Positions 58,001 through 64,000 of a DNA stretch of 64,000 nt are shown here, in pieces. Location of the stretch: positions 5,412,314 to 5,476,313 of the forward strand of contig NW_006499603.1 of NCBI RefSeq assembly GCF_000471905.2. Reading direction: 5' to 3'. The notes below the pieces were generated by a model. That model was not told the DNA's origin, searched no databases, and saw only the letters and a list, made by a program, of their open reading frames with translations. Source of the stretch: Amborella trichopoda. Lineage: Eukaryota > Streptophyta > Magnoliopsida > Amborellales > Amborellaceae. The number at the start of each line of letters is the position of its first letter. Positions within the stretch are counted from its first letter, which is position 1. The translations under genes and the position numbers were made by a program.

Positions 58001-60079
58001 ATAACATGCTCTATAAAAATATATTCCAGATAAAAGCCAATCACCATAGGAACACTCAAACCTACAAACTACCTGGATATGGTGAGTCATTAATAGGGGC
58101 ATCTTCAAATGGTGATGAAAGTAACGACGCCTTTGTTTTCTTTCTCTTGTAAACCATAAAATAGCAAATTACCAAAATTGACATAGCTGCTATTCCTGCA
58201 ACAACAATTCCAACAACAGCTCCCGCAGGAATTCCTGCTAGAGTTCAGTTGTTAGGGACAGTGAGAAACTCAAAGACATCACAAAGTTACCAGAATGTTG
58301 GGTATAAATAATATCTGAGTCATGTTTTATAGACATGCATGTAAATAATGAAAACTATGACTCCAAAGTTGCAAACAGTATCAAGTTCAGGGTTCCATAC
58401 CTCCATTGCTGCAATAAAAGAAAAAGGTCCAAAGTTAGCCAACTTTAAATAAAGGACCAGACTAATAGAAAGCAACATTTGAATGAACAGCCAAGCATAT
58501 CTCTCTGCTGAAGCTTTACCTTAATTGCAAGGGGCGATAACTGCCACTTGAATCTGAAATAATTATATCAAATCCATCATGTAAGAGCAGAACTTCAGAA
58601 TTTCAAGCATAAAGTTCAAAGCAAGACAATTAAATTTTCCCTATGCAATATTTGTGCTCGCACTACATCCCAGGTTCAAATCCCACAGCTAACCCACCCA
58701 GAGGAAATAAGGGATTCATGCTACCACACTCAGATGTAGGAACTGTTCATGTCTCATGATATCACTAATAGAAGTAAGTCAGGCAGGAATTTGCACATCA
58801 TAGAAGTAAGTCAGGGAGCAATTTGCACATCATTACTGGATTCTGTAAAAAGTTATTATAAATTATGTTCTAATGAGGATATGCAATTAACAGGGATGGA
58901 AACATCCCTGCCGGGTAACTTGCAATGTCTTGTACTATTATAAAGTGCCAACTCTTTGATGGTTATGGAGGAAGAAGATGATAACCGGTTAGAATCGTCG
59001 ATATGATGGCAGTATAACTACGGGTGAATGGGCTACAAAACAATACGGTTTTAAAATTCATTTAGCATTACTAACAGAAATTTTCAAGCTGCAAGAAGGT
59101 GACTCCTCAGAAAATGGCTAACCTAGCTTCCAATTTGGGGATGTTGTAATATAAAATCAATCAAACAGAGGGAAAATTCAAATCACATAAACTGAATTCT
59201 CTTCTACAATTTGGGCCAACCTTAGGCTCATACTATCCAAACCCAAATTCCATAGAAAATAAATGTGGAAACACCGAACCAGCATGTAGGCTTATTGATC
59301 TACGGTTATTAAGCTGGTGTTTGTCCACAAAACAAAACATTCAAATGGCTCTACCATGATAATAAAAAGAAAAAAAAATACGCCATGACAAAGTAGATGA
59401 TATTAAACTCATAAAGTCCCAGAAAATAATACAATAAGAAATCATAAAAAAAAGTACCTTTAAAAGGAATAAATACGAGGTGCCGGCCTGAATTGTAGTT
59501 GGCATTGGGATTGTACCGTTGCAACAATGAGGATGAGATGTTAAACGCAGAGGCAAGGCCAGAGAGGTTCTCGCCCTGGCGGAGAGGGTAAGTCAAGAAT
59601 AGCCCATAATCCCTCGAAATATCAGCATCTCCACAAGAGCAATTCACAGTGACATTGAGGGAGCCATTATCAGGGATCTCAGTTGGAGCGTAAGAGTTCA
59701 CAGCCTGCAACCAAGTCACATCAGTTAGGTTGGCATAAGTCCTCGCAACCCCGTTGTATGTATCCCCTCGCTTCAATGGATAACGAAAAGTGTGCCCTAA
59801 AATCCCATCGTTGCAGTCACAAGTGAAGGTTATGTTGAGCCTTGTATCAAACAGAATGCTGTCTTGACTGGAGGCTTCAGGATTGTATTGCTGGATATCA
59901 ACAAAGGAGATTCCATCGAAAAGGACGGAAATGTTGCCGAAGATCTGGCCCTGTGTTATGTAGTAAGAACCAAAGGCCAAATCGCAACCAGTCTTGCACT
60001 GAGCAACTGTTGTAACCCAACAAAATGAACACAGTAAAGCTAACAGAAGGCCCAATTCACAGAAGCTGTTCATGCCCAT
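34603..60079 (-). CDS. CERK1: CERK1/LYK1-type LysM receptor-like kinase, 12 exons, 620 aa
   Basis: Plasma-membrane receptor kinase that senses chitin and related oligosaccharides. Exons (minus, 5' to 3'): 60079-59458, 58553-58520, 58408-58401, 58234-58073, 53279-53077, 48072-47983, 45297-45204, 45071-44917, 44848-44757, 35192-35054, 34961-34863, 34767-34603; sum 1863 nt. Residues 1-26 form a signal peptide. Cys28/32, 87/89 and 147/149 give the CxxxC and CxC motifs around three LysMs (about 40-86, 98-143, 161-205). A helix at about 225-249 is followed by YKRKK. The kinase has [12 protein letters not shown] at 328-339, Lys348, Glu361, HRD 439-441, DFG 459-461 and PPE 485-487. The end LVNLMSGR matches the family. 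All junctions are GT-AG and frame-consistent. Length is close to the 617 residues of Arabidopsis CERK1. YAQ at 488-490 marks the symbiosis-competent type. Introns hold large transposon fossils; the coding sequence is intact. Confidence 0.96.
34863..34961 (-). CDS. CERK1: CERK1 exon 11
   Basis: Thirty-three codons, [20 protein letters not shown] then [13 protein letters not shown]. Acceptor TTTGCAG, donor AAG|GTTCTA. Confidence 0.95.
35054..35192 (-). CDS. CERK1: CERK1 exon 10: YAQ motif and kinase C lobe
   Basis: Completes Glu487 with its first base, then codes [20 protein letters not shown] and on to SKGLVAL. Acceptor TTTGCAG, donor CTG|GTTTGT. It is separated from exon 9 by a 9.56-kb intron. 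Confidence 0.95.
35193..37635. other. CERK1 intron 9, 3' part: no gene; GA microsatellites and a gap
   Basis: Unique-looking intron DNA, then GA runs at 36570-36600, 36675-36720 and 36900-37010 around the assembly gap. No transposon coding motif in this part. Confidence 0.6.
36825..36844. other. Assembly gap (20 N) in CERK1 intron 9
   Basis: Twenty N, flanked by GTAGTAGTA and GGTTAAGG words that look like poor consensus at the edge of a GA microsatellite. Confidence 0.95.
37636..38735 (+). mobile_element. 5' part of a Ty1/Copia element (LTR, primer site, gag start)
   Basis: An LTR at 37636-37885 starts TGTTAAAAGCCC and is followed by a tRNA-Met-type primer site, GGGTATCAGAGC (37886-37897). 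After a leader, the gag start shows [20 protein letters not shown] near 38615-38680. The LTR is related to those of the minus-strand Copia element next door (shared TTAGGACC(C/T)AAGTGTC and GAGGTGCGTGAGGG). The rest of this copy is missing. Broken fossil in opposite orientation to its neighbour. Confidence 0.75.
37900..38140 (+). repeat. TCATCTTCCCCTTTCTCTAAACCCTAAAC-like minisatellite
   Basis: Irregular repeats of CATCTTCCCCTTTCTCTAAA and CCCTAAACTTT within the leader of the plus-strand Copia fragment. The CCCTAAAC words look telomere-like but belong to this longer unit. Confidence 0.8.
38848..39080 (-). repeat. 3' LTR of the Copia element
   Basis: About 233 bp with TG...CA ends on the minus strand, next to the RNase H end of the polyprotein. 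Confidence 0.8.
41457..41757. mobile_element. Candidate MITE inside the Copia integrase region
   Basis: About 300 bp that interrupts the integrase homology. Its ends are imperfect inverted repeats, TTGTTTCATGAGTCAGC and, inverted, GGGTTTCAATGAGTCGGC. TATATA-like words on both sides could be a target duplication. No coding capacity. Confidence 0.5.
42170..42560 (-). mobile_element. LINE reverse-transcriptase C-terminal fragment
   Basis: Minus-strand text [20 protein letters not shown], then [14 protein letters not shown] and [12 protein letters not shown], is the conserved tail of many plant LINE ORF2 proteins. Only the tail is present; it lies within the Copia element where gag would be expected. 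Confidence 0.75.
42720..43060 (+). repeat. CT-rich tract
   Basis: Dense TCTCTC/CTTTCT sequence; ORFs through it are Ser/Leu/Phe-rich by composition only. Confidence 0.8.
43140..43570. other. GC-rich unclassified insert
   Basis: Much richer in GC than the surrounding intron, with phrases such as GACGCCGAACCGGCCTCAGG. No domain, rRNA or tRNA feature was recognised. Possibly a piece of another element. Confidence 0.4.
43699..43917 (-). repeat. 5' LTR of the Copia element
   Basis: About 219 bp, matching 38848-39080 over nearly its full length, including TTTTGGACCTAAGTGTCCTA and GAGGGTGGGTTGAACCTCA. Confidence 0.8.
44757..44848 (-). CDS. CERK1: CERK1 exon 9: DFG and activation loop
   Basis: Codes [20 protein letters not shown] then [10 protein letters not shown] plus two bases (GA) of Glu487. 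Acceptor TTGCAG, donor GA|GTAAGA. Confidence 0.96.
44917..45071 (-). CDS. CERK1: CERK1 exon 8: catalytic loop
   Basis: Codes [20 protein letters not shown] through [15 protein letters not shown] to RGK, with the RD-type catalytic loop. Acceptor TTTGCAG, donor AAG|GTATTT. Confidence 0.96.
45204..45297 (-). CDS. CERK1: CERK1 exon 7: hinge region
   Basis: Codes [20 protein letters not shown] then [11 protein letters not shown]. Acceptor GATGTAG, donor TCAG|GTGAGG. Confidence 0.95.
45298..47982. other. CERK1 intron 6: no gene; one dispersed repeat
   Basis: Mostly unique-looking AT-rich intron. The stretch at about 45915-46160 is an inverted relative of 52440-52660 (listed separately). Confidence 0.6.
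45915..46160 (-). repeat. Dispersed repeat, inverted relative of 52440-52660
   Basis: Shares CCATGGGAAGCCA, TAGCTATGTGCCA, TGGCCAATTCATTAT-like and AGCATCTACTGATA words, in the same order, with the reverse complement of 52440-52660. Confidence 0.75.
47983..48072 (-). CDS. CERK1: CERK1 exon 6: catalytic lysine and helix C
   Basis: Thirty codons, [20 protein letters not shown] then [10 protein letters not shown]. Acceptor TGTGCAG, donor CTG|GTAAAT. Confidence 0.95.
48443..48495. repeat. (CACC)n/(CA)n microsatellite
   Basis: CACCCACCCACC followed by ACACACAC runs. Confidence 0.95.
49726..50223 (+). repeat. 249-bp tandem duplication
   Basis: Copy 1 is 49726-49974 and copy 2 is 49975-50223. Both run from CAATTCAGATAAGCC to CACAGCTTTAGTACTG, with a modest number of differences. 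Confidence 0.93.
50760..52660 (+). mobile_element. LTR-like fossil in CERK1 intron 5
   Basis: A long non-coding stretch with the promoter-like GGCTATAAATACCCCCCTTG near 51827, then CTCTCTCT-rich sequence, as seen in plant LTRs. Its distal part (52440-52660) recurs inverted at 45915-46160, which shows it is repetitive. No coding domains; ends not resolved. A short hairpin is formed around 51160-51280 by GTCCCCCAGGACCC-type words. Confidence 0.45.
53077..53279 (-). CDS. CERK1: CERK1 exon 5: juxtamembrane and Gly-rich loop
   Basis: Codes [13 protein letters not shown] through [19 protein letters not shown] to [16 protein letters not shown]. Acceptor GACTGCAG, donor GAG|GTCTGT. Confidence 0.95.
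53280..54239. other. CERK1 intron 4, 3' part: nothing recognised
   Basis: AT-rich intron DNA without repeats or coding motifs that I can identify. Confidence 0.6.
54240..56200 (-). mobile_element. L1-type LINE fragment (endonuclease part)
   Basis: Minus-strand reading shows an L1 endonuclease region at about 55150-54500 ([19 protein letters not shown]-like, then ...[20 protein letters not shown], then [19 protein letters not shown]). The linker before the reverse transcriptase follows at 54455-54249 ([20 protein letters not shown]). The reverse transcriptase is missing, unlike the usual 5' truncation, so a deletion or break happened later. A 70-residue ORF at 55960-56172 may belong to its upstream part. 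Stops and frame changes are frequent. Confidence 0.75.
56285..57542 (+). mobile_element. 3' end of a Ty1/Copia element with its LTR
   Basis: Fragments of the reverse transcriptase end and RNase H, reading like Copia in order ([18 protein letters not shown], then [12 protein letters not shown] near 57165), lead to the purine tract TTGGGAGGGAG. An LTR follows at 57276-57542, from TGTTCAAGATCG to CCCCTAACA. The 5' part is absent. Its LTR is unlike that of the Copia pair in intron 9, so it is a different family. Broken fossil. Confidence 0.8.
57276..57542 (+). repeat. 3' LTR of the Copia fragment
   Basis: About 267 bp with TG...CA ends right after a typical Copia polypurine tract; contains CACTATAAAACCC near 57443. 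Confidence 0.7.
58073..58234 (-). CDS. CERK1: CERK1 exon 4: transmembrane helix
   Basis: Codes [20 protein letters not shown], the rest of the helix and the basic YKRKK stop-transfer. The acceptor reads TCTAGCAG|GAATTCC, a tandem NAGNAG site that could add one alanine. The donor is CCAG|GTAGTTT. Confidence 0.93.
58401..58408 (-). CDS. CERK1: CERK1 exon 3, an 8-nt microexon
   Basis: CAATGGAG lies between an acceptor (TTTTATTGCAG) and a donor (GTATGG). It supplies Ser219 (shared codon), Asn220 and Gly221 (shared). Without it exons 2 and 4 do not join in frame. Confidence 0.85.
58520..58553 (-). CDS. CERK1: CERK1 exon 2 (34 nt)
   Basis: Acceptor TTTCAG and donor AAG|GTAAAGC. Codes [11 protein letters not shown], the linker between the third LysM and the membrane helix. 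Confidence 0.9.
58554..59457. other. CERK1 intron 1: no gene; short duplication
   Basis: Contains a tandem pair of about 32 bp at 58769-58832 (GAAGTAAGTCAGG...TTTGCACATC twice). Otherwise nothing recognised. Confidence 0.6.
59458..60079 (-). CDS. CERK1: CERK1 exon 1: signal peptide and LysM ectodomain
   Basis: Codes residues 1-207 and one base of 208. The start context AAATGGG is good; a second Met at residue 3 is an alternative. NxS/T glycosylation sites are frequent. The donor is AAAG|GTACTTT. Confidence 0.96.
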
Positions 60080-60145
60080 TTCCTAGCAAATAATCAAATA
60101 TCAAAAACAATAGATTGAGACTTCAGGAGAAGCCCTTCACTTTTT

Positions 60146-60575
60146 GCATCAAAACTTTCCTAATAAAATGGTGGGTTTTGATCTTGGGTCTCTGTTCTTT
60201 CCTCTCCTAACATCAAATTCTTCATGAAATGGCCGGTTTTGATCTTGGATCACTGACTTCCCCCTTTCCACGTCAAATCTCTTCACGAAATTCTTGAATT
60301 TGATATTTGGCGGCCATAATTTTCTCTTTCCATATCAAATATCTCTATGAAAACTTGGTTGTTTTCTTAGTACTCAATCATTTTTCAGAATCAAATTTCT
60401 TCATAAAAACCTGGGTTTTTTATCTTGGGTCACTTTACTTTCCTCTTTCCGCATCAAAATTCCTCACAAAACCCTTGATTACGATTTTGGGTCCCGCTAT
60501 TTCCCCTCACCCCGCATTAAAACTCTTCACAAAATCCTTGATTTTAATCTTTTATCCCAAAAAAAAAAATTCAAT
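60146..60575. repeat. 61-bp minisatellite in the CERK1 promoter/leader
   Basis: About seven diverged units. The CATCAAA word recurs near 60146, 60210, 60270, 60331, 60388, 60451 and 60513 (spacing 57-64). Each unit also has TTGATCTTGGGTC, a CCTCTTTCC-like tract and TTCTTCACGAAA. The array begins about 65 bp upstream of the CERK1 ATG, so it falls in the leader or core promoter. Confidence 0.9.
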
Positions 60576-62401
60576 TTTGACATTGAGTCCCTTTACTTAC
60601 CACCACCTGACGCATGAAATTTGTCTATGCAACAATCCCCAGGGTTTTGCTGTGTGTTCTGCGCTGGGGGAGTGGTCCATGTGTTGTTGATGGTTGACTA
60701 GTTCCACTATTTTATTGATGGGCGGATCAATTCTTACAGAAGGGGTAAATATTGGTGAGCCATAAAAAACGGCAGAAGCATCGCATGGTTGAGTCCACCG
60801 TGTGAACACGGTTTGAATTGAAAAGTTGATGGTCAATGGTTCCATAAGGTAATAGCAATGGTGACTGAGTTATAATCTAGAGAGAGAGCAATGCCGGCTG
60901 AGAAGGTAAATAATAAGAAGAAAGAAAGAGGAATTATGGGAAAAGATTGTTAAATTATTGGTATTAGCTGGGGTTTTTTTACGGTATTTCGTCTCTGTTT
61001 TTGTTGTGGTGGAGTAGAGTTGGACACGAGTCAAATGCCCCACTTAGCGGGAATGGGTTTTTAAGGTTTAAACTATATTTATTACAGGTGGACCTCAGGT
61101 TTGCAGTATTATGGTGAACTTATGTGTATTATATGCGTAATTTGTTATGAAAATTAATTTCACACTTAACTTACTAAAAATTTGATAGAGATAAATCCGA
61201 GTCCTTTCATACCGATCGATCATTACAGGGACTAATTGCACAGTACATGCCCAAAGGTTTACCAAAACTTTGCTTCCTCCATAAATACAGGTTGAATTTC
61301 GGTGAGAGAACCTCGTCAGGCTTTTTTTTTTTTATATATGGGCCTGCTGGTTCATGTAATCACCTCTAAAATAAATATTTAATATATATTTAAAAATATG
61401 GGACAACTATTTCTTTTTAGGAAAAATGGTTTGACATGGCTGGATCCTCTCAAAATAAGTAAATCTTCAATTTTTAACTTGTCAAAAATTGCAAGTTTTG
61501 AAAAACTTTTATATCGATCATCTCGACATAAATATTATGATCGTAAAAAAATTAAGATTTTAAGCTCTAAAAATTTAGTATATTGTATTAAATCATCTAG
61601 ACTGTATGTTGTGAAAATTTAAGATTTTAAACTCTATTTTGTTCACAAATCATCAGTACCATTTTTTTAGTTCCAAAATTTATTGTCAGTGTAAAAACTA
61701 ATTTTAAAGTCCTTGTAGAGAATTCTGTTACCAAAAGTACTATCCGGACGAGGATTTGCGATGTTGCCTTCTTTTGTTTTCTTGAGGGATCAAATTGGTA
61801 GTGTACTCCTGCAGAATCACATTGCACATATATGCGACTTCTTGTATTACTTTTGTCCTCTTGTTCATGACGGAAAATTATGGGAAATGTATTGTAATAT
61901 TACAATAATAAAATATATAATATAGATTAACATAATAGCATAATATATTATAATATATTATATGATAAAATATTATAATAGAGTATAAAATATAATATAA
62001 TATATTATAATCTAAATTGGCTTGGTCGAAAATTTTTGTCTCTTAGGTTTATGATCCTCGGGTGAAGAATTACTTTTAATAATAAATTGATTTTTAAAAA
62101 AAATTACTCGTGATTTTTAATTGTAGCTCGAATTTCATGATCATCAAATATTCCCATAAATTTCCACCTAAGGGAATATGTGCACATTTAGGTATTGCAG
62201 GGGCACAACGCGATCTTCAACTTCCCGGTGCCCAATCCCTTTTATCGCGTGCCGAAAAGTTTGCCAAGATAAATGTCCGCCACTACTATGTTATTTTAAT
62301 GGTCCTTACTTAAGATAAATTTAAAAAGAAAATAATTGAAATACTAATTTACAACCAATTCCTTCCGTGCACGTAAAACATGCTTTTTACCTATGGGCCA
62401 G
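60576..62401. other. CERK1 upstream region; no other gene seen
   Basis: AT-rich, with TA-rich runs at 61895-62010. I could not assign a transcription start or TATA box with confidence. Confidence 0.5.
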
Positions 62402-62901
62402 CTTTCTATGCTTCCCCTACAGCATAGAAGTTTTATCCTTCCCCTTATCCAATCGTTTATTTTGAATTGAGGGCTAAGATTGTCCCAATCACAATGTCAC
62501 GTCTCTACATTATTATTTTTTTAAGTTTTTTTTATAAACTATTTTGACACCAAATTTTGGACATCCATTTCTCTATTAAACTCGCACTAGAAAAATATAT
62601 AAAAAAAATATTTTCAATAAAATAAAATGACCAAAATGCCCCCCTAAATTTTTATAGGGTATTTTGGTCATTATATTTTATTGAAAATTTATTTTTAATA
62701 TTTTTTATAGGTGCGCCCCAATGAGAAGATAGCACGTACCAAATTTCATATTCATACAATTTGTATAAAAAAACTAAAAATAAAATACTTTGAGACGTCG
62801 AATCATAGATCAAACGTTGAGTGGCTCTCTTGATCAAAATTGGACCGCTGGATGGTAGGGGGAGGACATAACTTCTATGTTGTAGGGAAAGCATAGAAAC
62901 C
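62402..62901. mobile_element. 500-bp palindromic MITE
   Basis: The left end CTTTCTATGCTTCCCCTACA matches the inverted right end GTTTCTATGCTTTCCCTACA, and the arms continue inward to a centre GACCAAAATGCCCCCC...TAGGGTATTTTGGTC near 62629-62673. The architecture and central motif match the element at 22973-23453, while the outer ends differ. No coding capacity. Confidence 0.8.
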
Positions 62902-64000
62902 TTTCCCTTTACCCATGTGGTCTCTCGAGTTAAAGCCTTTTGGAGTACTTTTTCTTTAGAAATTGAAATTGAACTTGATAAATAAGTGTGTAATATAAAT
63001 AGGATGAAAATTATATTCTTTTTTACATCGAGAGATATTATTTTTTTCTATTATTAATTTTGTACCTATTTTCACAAAATAAAATAAAATCACTAAAGTA
63101 CACATATTTCAGATGTTGAATATACAAAATTAAATATTATGTGAAATTAGTTATGTTAAAAAATTTAGAAGCTCAAAATCCAAAAATCTGAAATTTATGA
63201 TCTTGAAGGTCTAAAATTTACTAAATTATTTTGTAATTAGGAACATTTCATGGCAAATAAGTTTTGGATTTTAAAAATCCAAAAAGTTGTATAATCACCT
63301 GGCAATATTTCGGATAGCCAAAATCAGAATTTTAAGGATTTTCAGTATCTGAAAATATGTAAAACCTAAATATCAGATTTTTCGTATTATTAATATACAA
63401 AAATTTAAAAAATAACTAGATCCAAATAATTTTGTTTAAGATCGAAAAAGTTGTTATTATGTTGGCCGTCCAATATTTTAGATATTAAAAATCTGAAATT
63501 TTGGATTTTTAATGTTCGAAAAGAAGAAAAACTTAAATTTTTTTTTCACAGATTTTGAATATCTAAAAAGTAAAAATAAAAAAAAATTAGAGAACGTATA
63601 ATCTTTGATCTTGAAGATCAAATTCAGTCATTTAAAAAAAATTGTGAAAAAAAAGGTATGCATGTAATAACAAAAACAATTAAGTCAATTATAAATAAAT
63701 AAAATAAATTAGCGCAATTGTTTATCTGGCATCTATCAAAGAATTTGCTTTATAACCACATCTTCAACCTTATCAAGCACCTGTCAGAATGCACCTAGTC
63801 TCATAAGTGACTAAAAAGTACACTCAACAGCAGCATATAGAGAAAATAGCTAAGAATATATAGTTCAATATGATGCCACTAAAACTATAGCAACTTTGTA
63901 AGTGTAAATTGTTTTAGTTTTTTGGGAACCTCTGTGGACATATGTTAGCCTTTTTTCATCATGAACACGTTCAATAAATCCTACCCCAAAATACATTTTG
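62902..64000. other. No gene seen; very AT-rich DNA
   Basis: Dominated by short words such as AAAATCTGAAATTT repeated in both senses. No ORF of note or transposon motif. Confidence 0.5.

Noticed and set aside
57670-58059. 129-residue minus-strand ORF next to CERK1 exon 4
   Set aside because: It lies in intron 4 and past the exon 4 donor; it has no domain and is not needed for the gene model.

Overview
The window is nuclear DNA from a flowering plant with a large, repeat-rich genome. The signs are a plant-only LysM receptor kinase with GT-AG introns up to 9.6 kb, plant lineages of LTR retrotransposons (Ty1/Copia and Ty3/Gypsy chromovirus), L1-type LINEs, a PIF/Harbinger transposon, long palindromic MITE-like elements and many microsatellites. 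The species cannot be named from the sequence. Two 20-N gaps show that this is a draft assembly. I see no rRNA, tRNA or CRISPR array. | The one confident host gene is a CERK1/LYK1-type LysM receptor-like kinase on the minus strand, from the ATG at 60079 to the TAG at 34603. I could place all 12 exons by frame, GT-AG borders and family conservation. Together they total 1863 nt and predict 620 residues with no interruption: signal peptide, three LysMs with the CxxxC and two CxC cysteine motifs, a transmembrane helix, and a kinase with the Gly-rich loop, AIKK, HRD and DFG. One exon is only 8 nt. The activation segment carries the YAQ tripeptide found in symbiosis-competent CERK1/NFR1 proteins and absent from Arabidopsis CERK1. 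The promoter/leader carries about seven copies of a 61-bp tandem repeat. | Layout. 1-8.2 kb: GA tracts, a 35-bp minisatellite present in two opposite orientations, a 27-bp minisatellite and two unidentified ORFs. 8.2-11.2 kb: the 3' end and a 2.7-kb LTR of a Ty3/Gypsy chromovirus (minus). 12.1-15.9 kb: a 5'-truncated L1 LINE (plus) with matching target-site duplications. 17.4-18.0 kb: a palindromic element holding a minisatellite. 18.0-22.8 kb: a degraded Gypsy-like leader and gag-like region. 23.0-23.5 kb: a 480-bp palindromic MITE, then microsatellites and a gap. 23.7-28.1 kb: AT-rich, no gene seen. 28.1-31.9 kb: a PIF/Harbinger relic with transposase, Myb/SANT and GRF zinc-finger ORFs, bracketed by direct repeats of about 100 bp. 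31.9-34.6 kb: short tandem duplications. 34.6-60.1 kb: CERK1, its introns loaded with Copia, LINE, MITE and LTR-like fossils. 60.1-64 kb: the CERK1 upstream region and a second palindromic MITE that shares its central motif with the first. | Everything outside CERK1 looks like transposon-derived or low-complexity sequence. The most biologically interesting points are the symbiosis-type motif and split-codon structure of the receptor, its repeat-built promoter, and the palindromic elements that could form long hairpin RNAs.
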